The notes under the pieces: model-generated
Told to the model about the DNA's origin: nothing
Seen by the model: only the letters and a program-made list of their open reading frames with translations
Database searches by the model: none
Shown here: positions 19,188 through 29,090 of the stretch, piece after piece
How the letters are laid out: each line of letters begins with the position of its first letter
Numbering within the stretch: position 1 is the first letter of the stretch
Position numbers and translations under genes: made by a program
NCBI GenBank assembly: GCA_965215385.1
Contig: OZ244059.1
Span: forward strand, 1,984,001 to 2,048,000
DNA from: JAPORY01 sp965215385
GTDB lineage: Bacteria; Pseudomonadota; Alphaproteobacteria; Rhodobacterales; Rhodobacteraceae
Direction of reading: 5' to 3'
DNA: 64,000 nt

Positions 19188-19745
19188 ACTGGCCTGATCA
19201 ATGTCCCGCAGTGCAACCGGCGATTGTCCCGCAAGCAGAAGGGAGCGAACCCGACCGCGAAAGCCAAGCTTTCTCTTGCCCATCTGCACATGAGTAGTGC
19301 CGATCAGCGGCCTGCGGTTCGGCACGAATTGTCCGACCACCTCACGCGCCGCTTTGACACGGTTGTGATCAAAGACCGAAACGTGAGCGGTATGGTGAAG
19401 AACCGCAGCTTGGTGTGCGCAATCAGTAGTGCTGGTTTCGGCGCACTGAAACACTATCGCCAATACAAAGCTGAATTAGGAAGATGCACGATTCTCAAAG
19501 CGAAACGGTTCTATCCATCTTACAAGACCAGTTGGGAGCGCGGCGTAATCAAGAATTAGAATGGAAGGATTGAGACTGGACGGGTGCCGAAAGCGGCGCG
19601 GACCATGACCAAGACCTGAACGCAGCCATCAATCGGCGAGAAAACGGACGGCACGCGCACGGTGGTCCCGAAACGCACGCAAGAGGACGGTAAGACGGCA
19701 GCGCAAGCCATGGAATGCCTGACACGCCTGGTGACAGTGTGAGGG
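19188..19745 (+). mobile_element. IS200/IS605 TnpB (OrfB) remnant
   Basis: A frame reading CNRRLSRKQKGANPTAKAKLSLAHLH, then RHELSDHLTRRFDTVVIKDRNVSGMVKNRSL, AISSAGFGAL and YKAELGRCTILKAKRFYPSYKTS is the C-terminal half of TnpB, including the RuvC-region IKDLNV-like acidic strand. After a frameshift near 19550 the last element DQDLNAAIN is recognisable on the + strand around 19608. The zinc-finger cysteines (CxxC pairs) between them are not found. There is no tnpA and the N-terminal half is missing. The element is inactive. I could not place its right end or an omega RNA with confidence. Confidence 0.85.
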
Positions 19746-19755
19746 CGTCCAATCA

Positions 19756-20257
19756 TATCCGATTCGTTGGATTAGATCAGACGATTACAAGCGGTTTCTC
19801 TCTCCGAACGCAGAATTCCGCGTTTTGCGGCGGTTTATGAGACGAGTGTTGGCCAAATTCGAAAGTGCAACCGAGTACGAGGCCAATGATCCACCGCTGA
19901 TTGTCCTTGTCACGGTTCGCGGCGTGCTGGCCATAGTCGGAGAAAAACGAGGTGGTCGTCGTACATAATATATACTCCCGATTGCCTGATACTGGCACAG
20001 ATATTCCATCAATCGGAATTCAAGTCTCGGACACGAAAAATCGGGTTTCTGAGCCACTTGCAAAACAACGGAGGGGGCGGCAGGGTGAAACAATTGCCAA
20101 GTATAATAAGTTAAGCACTTGAACTTGAGGGGGGGGGGCAGATTGGTCACGGGTGACTTTCGTAACGTCGCGGTCAAGATTTACCGAGTTTCACAGTGCC
20201 GACCTTGATACAATTTGTAGTGCGAGAAGCAAGTCACATACCCCCATTTAAAGGCGT
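19756..20257. other. Gap between tnpB relic and argG
   Basis: About 500 bases with no recognised gene. It contains a run of ten G at 20129-20138. A 130-codon minus-strand frame (19785-20177) runs across the G tract but has unlikely composition and no family resemblance. There is no clear terminator for argG. Confidence 0.4.
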
Positions 20258-21484
20258 TTAGTTGTTGGGCGGTTCCAACTGATTGCGCCGGGCAAGAAGT
20301 CGTAATCTCAGGGCATTTAAGTTAATGAAACCGCTCGCATCGCGCTGATCATAAGCCCCCGCATCATCCTCAAAAGTAACATGTGATTCTGAGTAGAGAC
20401 TCTGATCGCTCCAGCGCCCAACGCACTTAGCCGATCCCTTATAGAGTTTAAGTCGAGCACTACCCGACACGTGCCACTGGCTCGTATTGATTGCCGCCTG
20501 CAGCATGTCTCGCTCTGGCGAAAACCAAAAACCGTTGTAAATTAATTCGGCGTAGCGAGGCATCAATTCGTCTTTGAGGTGAGAAGCACCGCGGTCAAGA
20601 GTGAGTGACTCGATTCCGCGATGGGCTTCGAGCAGCAGGCTGCCCCCTGGAGTTTCGTAGATGCCGCGTGACTTCATTCCAACATAGCGCCCTTCGACGA
20701 GATCAAGCCGACCGCATCCGTGTCGTCCGCCAATCTCGTTTAGTTGCGCAAGAAGGGCTGCGGGCGAGAGCCGTTCCCCATTAATACTAACGGGATCGCC
20801 ACGCTCAAAACCAATCTCAACAAACTCGGGTTCGTCGGGAGCAACTTCGGGTGCTTCCGTTCGTTGATAAACATGGTCGGGAGCTTCCCGCGCTGGATCC
20901 TCGAGAATTTTTCCCTCGGATGAGGTGTGCAAAATATTGGCATCGATTGAGAAAGGAGCCTCGCCGCGTTTGTCTTTGGCAATCGGAATCTGATGGCTCT
21001 CAGCAAACTCAATTAACCGCTGACGAGACGTCAAGTCCCACTCGCGCCAAGGCGCAATAATCTGTATCTCAGGATTGAGCGCGTAAGCGGACAGTTCGAA
21101 TCGAACTTGGTCATTGCCCTTGCCCGTCGCTCCGTGTGCGATGGCATCCGCACCAGTTTCCGCTGCAATCGCAACCAAACGTTTGGAGATCAACGGTCGC
21201 GCGATGGCGGTTCCAAGTAGGTATTGTCCCTCATAGAGAGCATTGGCGCGAAACATTGGGAAGACAAAGTCACGGACGAATTCCTCTCTTAAATCCTCTA
21301 CGCGAATGTTCTCGACCGGCACCCCTAAAGTCAACGCCTTCTGGCGAGCTCGCTCTAATTCCTCTCCCTGACCCAAGTCAGCCGTAAACGTCACAATTTC
21401 GCAGCCATACTCCACCTGTAGCCACTTTAGGATGATTGAGGTATCAAGACCTCCAGAGTACGCGAGGACAACTTTCTTCGGCAT
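20258..21484 (-). CDS. argG: Argininosuccinate synthase
   Basis: 408 residues from the ATG at 21484, which follows AAGAAGG at good spacing; an upstream ATG at 21508 is less likely. The enzyme joins citrulline and aspartate using ATP. The PP-loop is LAYSGGLDTSIILKWL at the N-terminus. Further signatures are VAIAAETGADAIAHGATGKGNDQVRFE, the substrate region SIDANILHTSSEGKILEDP, and GRLDLVEGRYVGMKSRGIYETPGG. It stands alone, with no argH nearby. Confidence 0.97.
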   Translation of the reverse strand: MPKKVVLAYSGGLDTSIILKWLQVEYGCEIVTFTADLGQGEELERARQKALTLGVPVENIRVEDLREEFVRDFVFPMFRANALYEGQYLLGTAIARPLISKRLVAIAAETGADAIAHGATGKGNDQVRFELSAYALNPEIQIIAPWREWDLTSRQRLIEFAESHQIPIAKDKRGEAPFSIDANILHTSSEGKILEDPAREAPDHVYQRTEAPEVAPDEPEFVEIGFERGDPVSINGERLSPAALLAQLNEIGGRHGCGRLDLVEGRYVGMKSRGIYETPGGSLLLEAHRGIESLTLDRGASHLKDELMPRYAELIYNGFWFSPERDMLQAAINTSQWHVSGSARLKLYKGSAKCVGRWSDQSLYSESHVTFEDDAGAYDQRDASGFINLNALRLRLLARRNQLEPPNN

Positions 21485-21694
21485 GAACGACCTTCTTATT
21501 CGGGGCACCTGCTAATAGAAGGTAATTTAGGGAGCCGCAACCAAGGCAGCGACATAGTGCTTGCAGCGCAGATGCCGCATCGCAGGAAATAACGCTTTCG
21601 AAGCACCCGTGTACGCCCAAGATGACCGAATTGAAAGCGCGGTTGCGTTGCCCAAGAGCTTAACAATGAAGAGAACAGCGCGGGCACAATCGCT

Positions 21695-22126
21695 CTAGAA
21701 TTGACTGGCAAAAAATCGGTCGCCCTCATGGTTGAGGAGGCAGATTGCGCGTTGCGGGACCGCCCACAGCACCTGATGATCGGGGTCAACAGGTTGGCTG
21801 ACGGCACGCGTTGGTCGCGCCAAGAAGACATGACATATCTTCTCGGCCCAGAGATCATACTCTGGCAAAAAAACGAACCGACGAAAGGCACCGAGGCGTC
21901 TTGGTCTTGAGATGCGCCAGCCCGTTTCCTCAAAGACTTCACGGTGCAGCGCGGCGATGCTCGACTCGCCAGTGTCAATGCCACCGCCCGGGAGTTGGAT
22001 CTCAATCTGATTGCCGAACTGTACAGTCAGTAGTAATTTTCCGTTGCGCGGCAGAATCGCGTATGCTCCGGGACGAAGCCTGTAGCGACGCCCCGACAGT
22101 CGCGGCTCACCGAGACGAAGGATCAA
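21695..22126 (-). CDS. Nudix hydrolase (MutT-like)
   Basis: 143 residues with a complete Nudix box: GGGIDTGESSIAALHREVFEETGW gives G-x5-E-x7-R-E-x2-E-E-x-G. It hydrolyses a nucleoside diphosphate linked to another group, but the substrate cannot be predicted. The N-terminus YRLRPGAYAILPRNGKLLLTVQ is typical of a proteobacterial Nudix subfamily. It is monocistronic, divergent from the CoA pyrophosphatase gene at 22.5 kb. Confidence 0.9.
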   Translation of the reverse strand: MILRLGEPRLSGRRYRLRPGAYAILPRNGKLLLTVQFGNQIEIQLPGGGIDTGESSIAALHREVFEETGWRISRPRRLGAFRRFVFLPEYDLWAEKICHVFLARPTRAVSQPVDPDHQVLWAVPQRAICLLNHEGDRFFASQF

Positions 22127-22490
22127 GTGACGATCTCGTGCTGAGGCCCGAAAAATTCAATGAGCCACCGGTCTGGAGCAATCCGATGGCAGGCCTTCGA
22201 TTGTTGGGAGCTATCATTGCTAAATTTTTGGCCAAAAGGCGACGGCAGTAGGACATTGAATCCATTGATTCTTGAGGGGCAAAGACGATAATCAAGCTGG
22301 CGGTGATCGGATATCAACAACCCCACCTTTTTTGTTTTAGAACTATTTTTAGCGGGGTCAGAATACGAATGCAAACAGTTGAGAGGTTAGTCCTGACGCC
22401 AACTTTGTTCATTGAGAGCGAGATGGCGAGCAAGCGATCTCGGTTTGATGATTTGTGATCCTGAGACGGCGTTGGGAGCACGAGGGATTG
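22127..22490. other. Intergenic region between two divergent Nudix genes
   Basis: About 360 bases. No gene is recognised. It should contain the promoters for both divergent genes, but I could not assign boxes with confidence. Confidence 0.4.
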
Positions 22491-23099
22491 ATGAAAATGG
22501 TGTCCTCTGACTCGAAGACTGAAGCCAGTCACACGGTGATCAGGAGAATGATTAGGGCGGCACTTTCACCAACCGCCAGCGGCGATGCAAACGTCGACTT
22601 GAGAACAGCGCGTCCAGCCGCAGTTCTCGTCCCGATACTCATGTGGCACCAAGAGCCACAGGTCTTGCTGACCGTAAGGTCATCACAGTTGACGATCCAT
22701 AGTGGACAAATCGCGTTTCCGGGCGGCAGGAACGAGCGACAGGACGATGACATTGTGGCCACGGCCCTGCGTGAAGCGCAGGAGGAGATCGGGTTAGCAG
22801 AATCAAGCGTCGATATCATCGGACAATTACCACGGCACGTAACGGTCACCGGCTATGTCATCACGCCGGTCGTGGCGTTCTTGGAACGAAGGGTTGAGTT
22901 TCACGCCGACCCAAGCGAAGTAGAAGAAATCTTCATGGTTCCGCTCCAACACCTACTGCAGCTCGGCAACTATCAGGTTCAACGCCGCAGAGAACTCAAA
23001 GGGACCCGAATTTACCTTACGATTCCCTACGGCCCATATTATATCTGGGGCGCAACAGCGCGTATCCTAAAGTCCTTGGCAGAGCGGGTGTCGGAGTGA
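22491..23099 (+). CDS. nudL: CoA pyrophosphatase, Nudix family
   Basis: About 202 residues from the ATG at 22491; the frame is open from 22455. The CoA-specific Nudix pattern is visible: VLLTVRSSQLTIHSGQIAFPGG (UPF0035/NUDIX-CoA motif), then the Nudix helix ATALREAQEEIGL. Such enzymes cleave CoA or acyl-CoA to 3',5'-ADP and phosphopantetheine. The stop overlaps the GTG start of the CCA transferase (GTGA), so the pair is translationally coupled, a common alphaproteobacterial arrangement. Confidence 0.93.
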   Translation: MKMVSSDSKTEASHTVIRRMIRAALSPTASGDANVDLRTARPAAVLVPILMWHQEPQVLLTVRSSQLTIHSGQIAFPGGRNERQDDDIVATALREAQEEIGLAESSVDIIGQLPRHVTVTGYVITPVVAFLERRVEFHADPSEVEEIFMVPLQHLLQLGNYQVQRRRELKGTRIYLTIPYGPYYIWGATARILKSLAERVSE

Positions 23100-24238
23100 C
23101 GCGTATATCCGAGAATTGGATATCGGATCCAGCGACTCAGTCGATTACGCGAGCACTTACTCGTGCCGGTGCGCAGGTATATTTTGTCGGCGGCTGTGTG
23201 CGAGATAGCCTACTCAACAAGCCAATATCTGACGTCGATATCGCAACCGACGCCGTCCCAACCGAGGTGACGAAGATCTGTGAACAAGCCAAGTTATCCG
23301 TTATTCCAACTGGGATTAGTCATGGTACGGTTACGATTATTTCTGCTGGCAAACCCTACCAAGTAACAACGTTTCGTCGCGATATAAAAACAGACGGGCG
23401 GCGGGCGGCGGTCGTTTATGCCAGTAGCATAAAGGCGGATTCGATGCGGCGCGACTTCACTATGAACGCACTGTACTGCACGCCTGATGGAAAGGTCTTA
23501 GACCTGGTCGGGGGGATTCAAGACTTGACTGCGGGGAGAGTGCGTTTTGTGGGCAACCCGGACGATCGGATTAAAGAAGACGTACTTCGATCATTGCGCC
23601 TGTTTCGCTTTTTTGCGTGGTTCGGTAACCCCGACATAGGAATTGATCAGGTGGCGCAGAAAGCGGTTACCGAGAACCTTGATCGATTATCAAGACTGTC
23701 GCGCGAACGAGTGGGTATTGAGGTATTGCGACTTCTGGCAGCCGCCAATCCGAACCCAGCGATCGCAATTATGGCAGCGACGGGCATCTTGTCGGCGATT
23801 TTGCCGCAAGCAAGTATTAAACATCTTAAGACTCTTGTAGAACTCGGCGCAAAACCTGATCCGATCCAGCGGTTGGCGGCTCTCGGCGGTGATCGACAAG
23901 ACGCCCTGCGCCTATCAAATCGCGATGCCAATCGGGCACTGCGGCTACAGCAGATTGCAGCGAGCCACGAGAGTGCCGAGGTACTCGGATATCGCTATGG
24001 CGCGAAAGACGCAGTTTGTGGATTGGAACTTCGAGCAGCACGCGACCAAACGCGCCTAACGGCGCCAATAAGGCAGGCGGCCGCTGTGGGTTCGCGCCGA
24101 AGCTTTCCCGTTCGGTCCCAAGATCTCCGTAATCGATTTACGGGCGAGCAGTTGGGAAAGGCGTTGGGGCAGCTCGAAAGCCGCTGGATTGCATCAGGTT
24201 TCTCTCTCAGCCGAGCAGAGTTGCTGGAGAGAATATAA
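23096..24238 (+). CDS. cca: CCA tRNA nucleotidyltransferase / poly(A) polymerase family
   Basis: 380 residues, class II nucleotidyltransferase that adds or repairs the 3' CCA of tRNAs. N-terminal hallmarks are YFVGGCVRDSLLNKPISDVDIAT (GG, RD and the metal-binding DxD), then GTVTIISAGKPYQVTTFR, RRDFTMNALY (motif B region) and DRIKEDVLRSLRLFRF. Alphaproteobacteria usually have a single enzyme of this type, so a CCA role is preferred over PcnB. The C-terminal part is less conserved. It converges with gyrB. Confidence 0.93.
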   Translation: MTRISENWISDPATQSITRALTRAGAQVYFVGGCVRDSLLNKPISDVDIATDAVPTEVTKICEQAKLSVIPTGISHGTVTIISAGKPYQVTTFRRDIKTDGRRAAVVYASSIKADSMRRDFTMNALYCTPDGKVLDLVGGIQDLTAGRVRFVGNPDDRIKEDVLRSLRLFRFFAWFGNPDIGIDQVAQKAVTENLDRLSRLSRERVGIEVLRLLAAANPNPAIAIMAATGILSAILPQASIKHLKTLVELGAKPDPIQRLAALGGDRQDALRLSNRDANRALRLQQIAASHESAEVLGYRYGAKDAVCGLELRAARDQTRLTAPIRQAAAVGSRRSFPVRSQDLRNRFTGEQLGKALGQLESRWIASGFSLSRAELLERI

Positions 24239-24342
24239 GCGGCAGCATATTTTATGGGTGGTAAGGACGACGGATCCGCCTCGGTCACAGTGGCCACTGC
24301 GACCTTACCAAATAATGAGCAAGGGGTTGATTTTGCGATTAA

Positions 24343-26763
24343 TCAGAAGTCTAAATGTTCGACGCTGAGGGCATTTTGCTGAATAAATTCTCGTCTCGGC
24401 GCAACAATATCTCCCATGAGTTTGGTAAATAAGTCGTCGGCCTCAGCCATATCTTTGATGCTGACCTGCATAAACGTGCGGGCATCGGGATCGAGAGTTG
24501 TCTCCCATAGCTGCTCAGGATTCATCTCGCCAAGACCCTTGTAACGCTGCAGGGTGAGGCCCTTCTCGCCCTCGTCGAGAATTGCCCTCAACAAGTCCAA
24601 AGGACCGCAAATCTCTTGCTGCTGATCTTTTCGTAGCAACACGGTCGGCCAAGCATAGACCTCTTGCAGGGCATCAGTGGACTCACCTAACTTGCCGGCC
24701 TCACTCGAGCGCAAAACTTGACCATGCAGGACCCGAAGCTCTTCCACACCGCGAACGACGCGTGCAAGTCGTATTCCCCGATCTTGCGTAACGCGGCCTT
24801 GCCACCCCTTTTCGGATTCAGGAGCGATTTGTTCGAGTCTTTCAGCGACCTGATCGGCAACTTTCGCTAAGTCTTCATCAACTTTACCGCGTCGAAAGGC
24901 TCCCGCAATCGCTGCCTGCTCTAAAATGAGACGCGGATATAGCGTCGGGAAGGCGTCGATAATGCGCTTTGTTTTTCGAGCCTCCGTCACGATGCGGCTC
25001 AGGTCTTGTCCGGCGACTTCCTGACCTGAAGCCATTCGCAAACCGGCTCCGTCTACGCCTTGCTGTAGCAGATGATCCTCAAGCGCGGTTTCGTCTTTGA
25101 TGTATACTTCTGACTTGCCGCGCATAACCTTGAAAAGTGGTGGCTGCGCGATGTATAAAAACCCACCCTCAATGAGTTGCGGCATTTGCCGAAAAAAGAA
25201 GGTTAACAACAGGGTACGAATATGTGCCCCATCGACGTCGGCATCGGTCATGATGACAACCTTATGATAGCGGAGCTTAGAAAGATCGAATTCGTCCCGA
25301 CCGATACCGGTTCCAAGTGCCATGACGAGGTTGCCGATTTCGCGCGAGGACAACATGCGATCAAACCGAGCTCTCTCGACGTTGAGGATTTTCCCACGCA
25401 GCGGTAAGATGGCTTGAGTTCGACGGTCACGACCGGTTTGGGCCGAGCCGCCAGCACTATCGCCCTCAACGAGAAACAACTCCGAGAGTGCCGGATCTTT
25501 TTCCGCACAGTCTTTCAGCTTTCCCGCGAGAAAATTGACATCAAGAGCGGACTTGCGACGGGTGAGTTCCCTTGCCTTACGCGCTGCCTCGCGGGCGCGG
25601 GCCGCCTCGACGATCTTGCCGACAATAATCTTGGCCTCGGCCGGATTCTCATCAAACCATTCGCTTAGCTTCTCGCTCAGTAGGCCTTCAACGGCCGGAC
25701 GGACCTCGGAGGATACGAGTTTATCTTTGGTTTGTGAACTGAACTTTGGGTCGGGGACCTTTACCGACAAAACCGCCGTAAGTCCCTCGCGCGCATCGTC
25801 GCCAGTGAATGCGAACTTCTCTTTCTTGGAAATGCCGCTGTCTTGCGAGTATTTTTGTACCGTTCTTGTCAGCGCGTGCCGAAAGCCGATGAGATGGGCA
25901 CCGCCGTCACGCTGCGGAATGTTATTGGTGAAGGGAAACACCGTCTCATGGTAACCGTCGTTCCACCAGAGGGCAGCTTCGATACTGATGTCGTCCCGCG
26001 TGCCGGTGACAAAAATAGGTTCAGGCATTAATCCGACTTTGTGTCGGTCGAGGTATTTGACAAACTCTCGGACACCACCTTCGTAAAAAAGCTTTGACAA
26101 GCTTGGTTGACTGTCGCGTAGATCCTCAAGGGTAATTTGTACACCTGAGTTCAAAAATGCGAGTTCTCGTAACCTGCGTTCTAAGACCTCAAAGGAAAAA
26201 TTGCGATCGCTGAAAATCTCGGTCGACGCGAGAAAGGTCACCTCAGTTCCGGTTTTGTCTTCCACGGTATCGACTACGGTTAGCGGCTGTGTAGTTTCGC
26301 CGGACTCAAACCGTGCGAAGTGCTCCTTGCCATCGCGCCATATTCGTAATTCTAACCAAGTGCTTAGAGCGTTTACGACCGAAACTCCGACGCCGTGTAA
26401 TCCCCCTGATACCTTGTAGGAATTGGAGTCGAACTTACCACCGGCGTGCAGTTGGGTCATGATGACTTCAGCGGCGGATATTCCTTCACCCTCATGCAAC
26501 CCCACCGGGATGCCGCGACCATTGTCGCTTACCGAAACACTTGAATTTGGATGAATTCGAACGCGGACGTGGTCGGCATGACCAGCGAGTGCTTCATCAA
26601 TACCATTATCGACGACTTCGTATACCATATGGTGCAGCCCAGAGCCGTCATCAGTATCCCCGATGTACATTCCCGGGCGCTTGCGAACCGCACTTAAACC
26701 CTTGAGGACTTTAATTGCGTCGGCACCGTAATCTTCGGTGATGATCTCGGTATCTTGCGACAT
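24343..26763 (-). CDS. gyrB: DNA gyrase subunit B
   Basis: 806 residues from the ATG at 26763, preceded by AAGGAAA; an upstream in-frame start at 26835 overlaps the next gene and is unlikely. GHKL ATPase motifs are EVVDNGIDEALAGH, DNGRGIPVG and GGLHGVGVSVVNALS. The TOPRIM region has LVEGDSAGGSA, LPLRGKILNVE and DADVDGAHIRTLLLTFFFR. The C-terminus has RYKGLGEMNPEQLWETTLDP. It supplies the ATPase half of gyrase; gyrA is elsewhere. The length and C-terminus are those of proteobacterial GyrB. Confidence 0.98.
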   Translation of the reverse strand: MSQDTEIITEDYGADAIKVLKGLSAVRKRPGMYIGDTDDGSGLHHMVYEVVDNGIDEALAGHADHVRVRIHPNSSVSVSDNGRGIPVGLHEGEGISAAEVIMTQLHAGGKFDSNSYKVSGGLHGVGVSVVNALSTWLELRIWRDGKEHFARFESGETTQPLTVVDTVEDKTGTEVTFLASTEIFSDRNFSFEVLERRLRELAFLNSGVQITLEDLRDSQPSLSKLFYEGGVREFVKYLDRHKVGLMPEPIFVTGTRDDISIEAALWWNDGYHETVFPFTNNIPQRDGGAHLIGFRHALTRTVQKYSQDSGISKKEKFAFTGDDAREGLTAVLSVKVPDPKFSSQTKDKLVSSEVRPAVEGLLSEKLSEWFDENPAEAKIIVGKIVEAARAREAARKARELTRRKSALDVNFLAGKLKDCAEKDPALSELFLVEGDSAGGSAQTGRDRRTQAILPLRGKILNVERARFDRMLSSREIGNLVMALGTGIGRDEFDLSKLRYHKVVIMTDADVDGAHIRTLLLTFFFRQMPQLIEGGFLYIAQPPLFKVMRGKSEVYIKDETALEDHLLQQGVDGAGLRMASGQEVAGQDLSRIVTEARKTKRIIDAFPTLYPRLILEQAAIAGAFRRGKVDEDLAKVADQVAERLEQIAPESEKGWQGRVTQDRGIRLARVVRGVEELRVLHGQVLRSSEAGKLGESTDALQEVYAWPTVLLRKDQQQEICGPLDLLRAILDEGEKGLTLQRYKGLGEMNPEQLWETTLDPDARTFMQVSIKDMAEADDLFTKLMGDIVAPRREFIQQNALSVEHLDF

Positions 26764-26831
26764 CTGATTTCCTTTTTCGGCCATAGCTGCGCGGGTGTTT
26801 GGCGCAGGCACTACGACTACGAGTCTGGGTA

Positions 26832-27455
26832 TCAACTAAGCGGAATAATCAGTCCGACGACAATTAAGGCCCAGCCAGCAACGAGGTTTATTCGTCGGCG
26901 TGCGCGCGACGATGTGATGATGTTTCGAATTCGATCAATACCGAGCGCAAAACACAAATTTCCAACGAGTGGTACGATCACGGAAAGTGCAACAATCACG
27001 GCGATATCGGCTGACGTGACATTAGCAAGATTGAAGAATCCTGGCAAGACACCGAGGTAAAATAGAATGGCTTTTGGATTGCCGAGGATGGCGGCAACAC
27101 CGGCAATGAATCCCGCCCACATGCCGGGCCGCGTAAGCCGGGAGTTCGCGCTGATTTCGTTGCCGGCGGTTCGAATTACTTGCCAACCTAAGGCGATGAA
27201 GGTAACGCATGCAACCCACCGCAAAACCGTAAGCAGCTGGTCATATTCTGACACGATCCAACTGACGCCGAGAATTGCAAGGAGGGGCCAGAGGACATCA
27301 CCGCAGGCAACACCGAGTGCTAGGGGCCAAGCCGAGTGAAAGCCGCCAGTGACCGACCGTGCAAGAATGGCTAGCCACACCGGACCGGGCGTCAGAAAGA
27401 GCACTAGCAGTGCCAGACTATAAAAGCCCAAGTCGAGCCAGGTGACGGATATCAT
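26832..27455 (-). CDS. LysE/RhtB family amino-acid exporter
   Basis: 207 residues, mostly hydrophobic with five to six membrane helices. The family signature is at the N-terminus: LVLFLTPGPVWLAILARSVTGGFHSAWPLALGVACGD, followed by GWQVIRT and the GNPKAILFYLGVLPGFF segment. These proteins export amino acids such as lysine, threonine or homoserine lactones; the substrate is not predictable. It lies just upstream of gyrB in the same direction. Confidence 0.9.
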   Translation of the reverse strand: MISVTWLDLGFYSLALLVLFLTPGPVWLAILARSVTGGFHSAWPLALGVACGDVLWPLLAILGVSWIVSEYDQLLTVLRWVACVTFIALGWQVIRTAGNEISANSRLTRPGMWAGFIAGVAAILGNPKAILFYLGVLPGFFNLANVTSADIAVIVALSVIVPLVGNLCFALGIDRIRNIITSSRARRRINLVAGWALIVVGLIIPLS

Positions 27456-27725
27456 GAGTTTGCGCTCGCACTAAGTGGCTGGTGGCTGTCAGCTCAATGT
27501 TAAGGTTAGCAGACTGATTCCAAAGGGGTGCGCCGCCAAAGCTGTCAACATGTCTGAATCTCGAGCCGCGGTAGAGTTATGAATTGTAGCGTAAAAAGAG
27601 AAGCGGTCAGGATCGTCAAACCGGATCATTGGGCGGGTTCTTCGCCGGATTGTGAGGCACATCCGGCAGATCGTCCTAGTTAAATTCATCAAGAAGTTGC
27701 TAGCCGCGGAGAAGCCGCGTTGAGT

Positions 27726-28895
27726 TCAATAGGGCAAGCCGACATAGTTATGCGCTAGAACCGCTTGCGCTGCCCTATTCTCCTGTAGCAGGCTCAGCTC
27801 GGCTTGCTGGAGTTTTCGATCAAAACTCGATTGGTCGGGAAAATCGTGCATTAGGTTAGTAAACCACCAAGAGAACCGAACGGCTTTCCAAACACGCGCC
27901 AGTGCCTGCTTCGAATACGTCCTCAGGCCGTCCTCGTCCCCATCACGATAGTAATTCCGCAACCCGCAGTATAGATAGTACACATCAGAGACGGCGGTAT
28001 TGAGGCCCTTGGCACCGGTCGGTGGCACAATGTGAGCGGCATCGCCGCAAAGAAACAGTCGGCCGTAGTGCATCGGTTCGGAGACAAAAGATCGCAGGGG
28101 GGCGATTGATTTCTCGATCGAAGGCCCAGCGATAAGCGAGGCAGCAATAGAGGCGGGCAATCGGCGTCTTAACTCGGTCCAAAATGCGTCATCGGTCCAA
28201 TCCGTCGGCTTATCCGATAGCGGGCACTGGATGTAATAGCGGCTGAGATTAGCGTTTCGCATCGAACATAAGGCGAAGCCACGTTCGGATCGGGCGTAAA
28301 TCAGGGTATCGCTGACGGGGGGCGTCTTTGACAAAACCCCGAGCCAGCCAAACGGATAAATTTTCTCGAATTCTTGGCGACAAGACGACGGAATGCTGTT
28401 GCGGCTGATACCATGAAAACCGTCACAGCCCGCGATAAAATCGCAATTAATGCCGTGCTCAGAGTTACCGTCATTGAAGGTAACGTAGGGCACATCTTTG
28501 TTTACGTCGTGAAGAGTGACGTCGGAAACTCCAAAAATTGTTCGGGCACCAGTCGCATCACGCGCATCGTATAGATCTTGCGTCAGTTCGGTTTGCCCAT
28601 AGACGGTGACAGCGGTGTTGGTAAGGTCTTTGAGTGGAATCTCGAGTATGCAGTTTCCGAGTGCGAGTGAAACCGAATTATGAATCAGGGCTTTTGTCTC
28701 CATACGGTCCGATGCGTTAGCCAGACGCAACAATTTGACGGTGCCGTTTTCGAGAACACCAGCACGAATTCGACTGAGAACATGTTGGCGCGTTTGCTTT
28801 TCTAGTATAATGGAGTTTATACCGTGACGAAGCAGTAGTTGTCCGAGCAATAGGCCAGCCGGCCCACCGCCAATTATCGCAACATGGGTGTGCAT
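27726..28895 (-). CDS. pobA: 4-hydroxybenzoate 3-monooxygenase
   Basis: 389 residues from the ATG at 28895, the family length. This FAD- and NADPH-dependent enzyme converts 4-hydroxybenzoate to protocatechuate. The FAD motif is GGGPAGLLLGQLL at the N-terminus, then ILEKQTRQHVLSRIRAGVLENGTV (typical of PobA). The central DG motif is CDGFHGISR, and FLCGDAAHIVPPTGAKGLNTAVSD is the second FAD site. No pobR or protocatechuate genes are nearby, so the rest of the pathway must lie elsewhere. Confidence 0.95.
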   Translation of the reverse strand: MHTHVAIIGGGPAGLLLGQLLLRHGINSIILEKQTRQHVLSRIRAGVLENGTVKLLRLANASDRMETKALIHNSVSLALGNCILEIPLKDLTNTAVTVYGQTELTQDLYDARDATGARTIFGVSDVTLHDVNKDVPYVTFNDGNSEHGINCDFIAGCDGFHGISRNSIPSSCRQEFEKIYPFGWLGVLSKTPPVSDTLIYARSERGFALCSMRNANLSRYYIQCPLSDKPTDWTDDAFWTELRRRLPASIAASLIAGPSIEKSIAPLRSFVSEPMHYGRLFLCGDAAHIVPPTGAKGLNTAVSDVYYLYCGLRNYYRDGDEDGLRTYSKQALARVWKAVRFSWWFTNLMHDFPDQSSFDRKLQQAELSLLQENRAAQAVLAHNYVGLPY

Positions 28896-29090
28896 AAAAT
28901 TCCGTTCTGAGCTAAACATTGACGCGCGGAATCACCAGTTGATCGGGGTTTTGAACGAATTGAAGAGCCTCTTAGCACATCGCTTACTTGCGGGAAACTA
29001 ACTTTGCTTGGCGGCCGAGAGCAATGGCTGACAGTTTGATCGAGGCCGAGAGCGACATTTGCATCGGAGTATGTGGGGGAGCAAACCGGC

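Noticed and set aside
19785..20177. 130-codon minus-strand frame crossing the G10 tract, possibly another phase-variable gene.
   Set aside because: No signal peptide, ribosome binding site or family resemblance; composition looks random.
24288..24299. CAGTGGCCACTG palindrome between convergent cca and gyrB as a bidirectional terminator.
   Set aside because: Stem too short and no T-run on either side.
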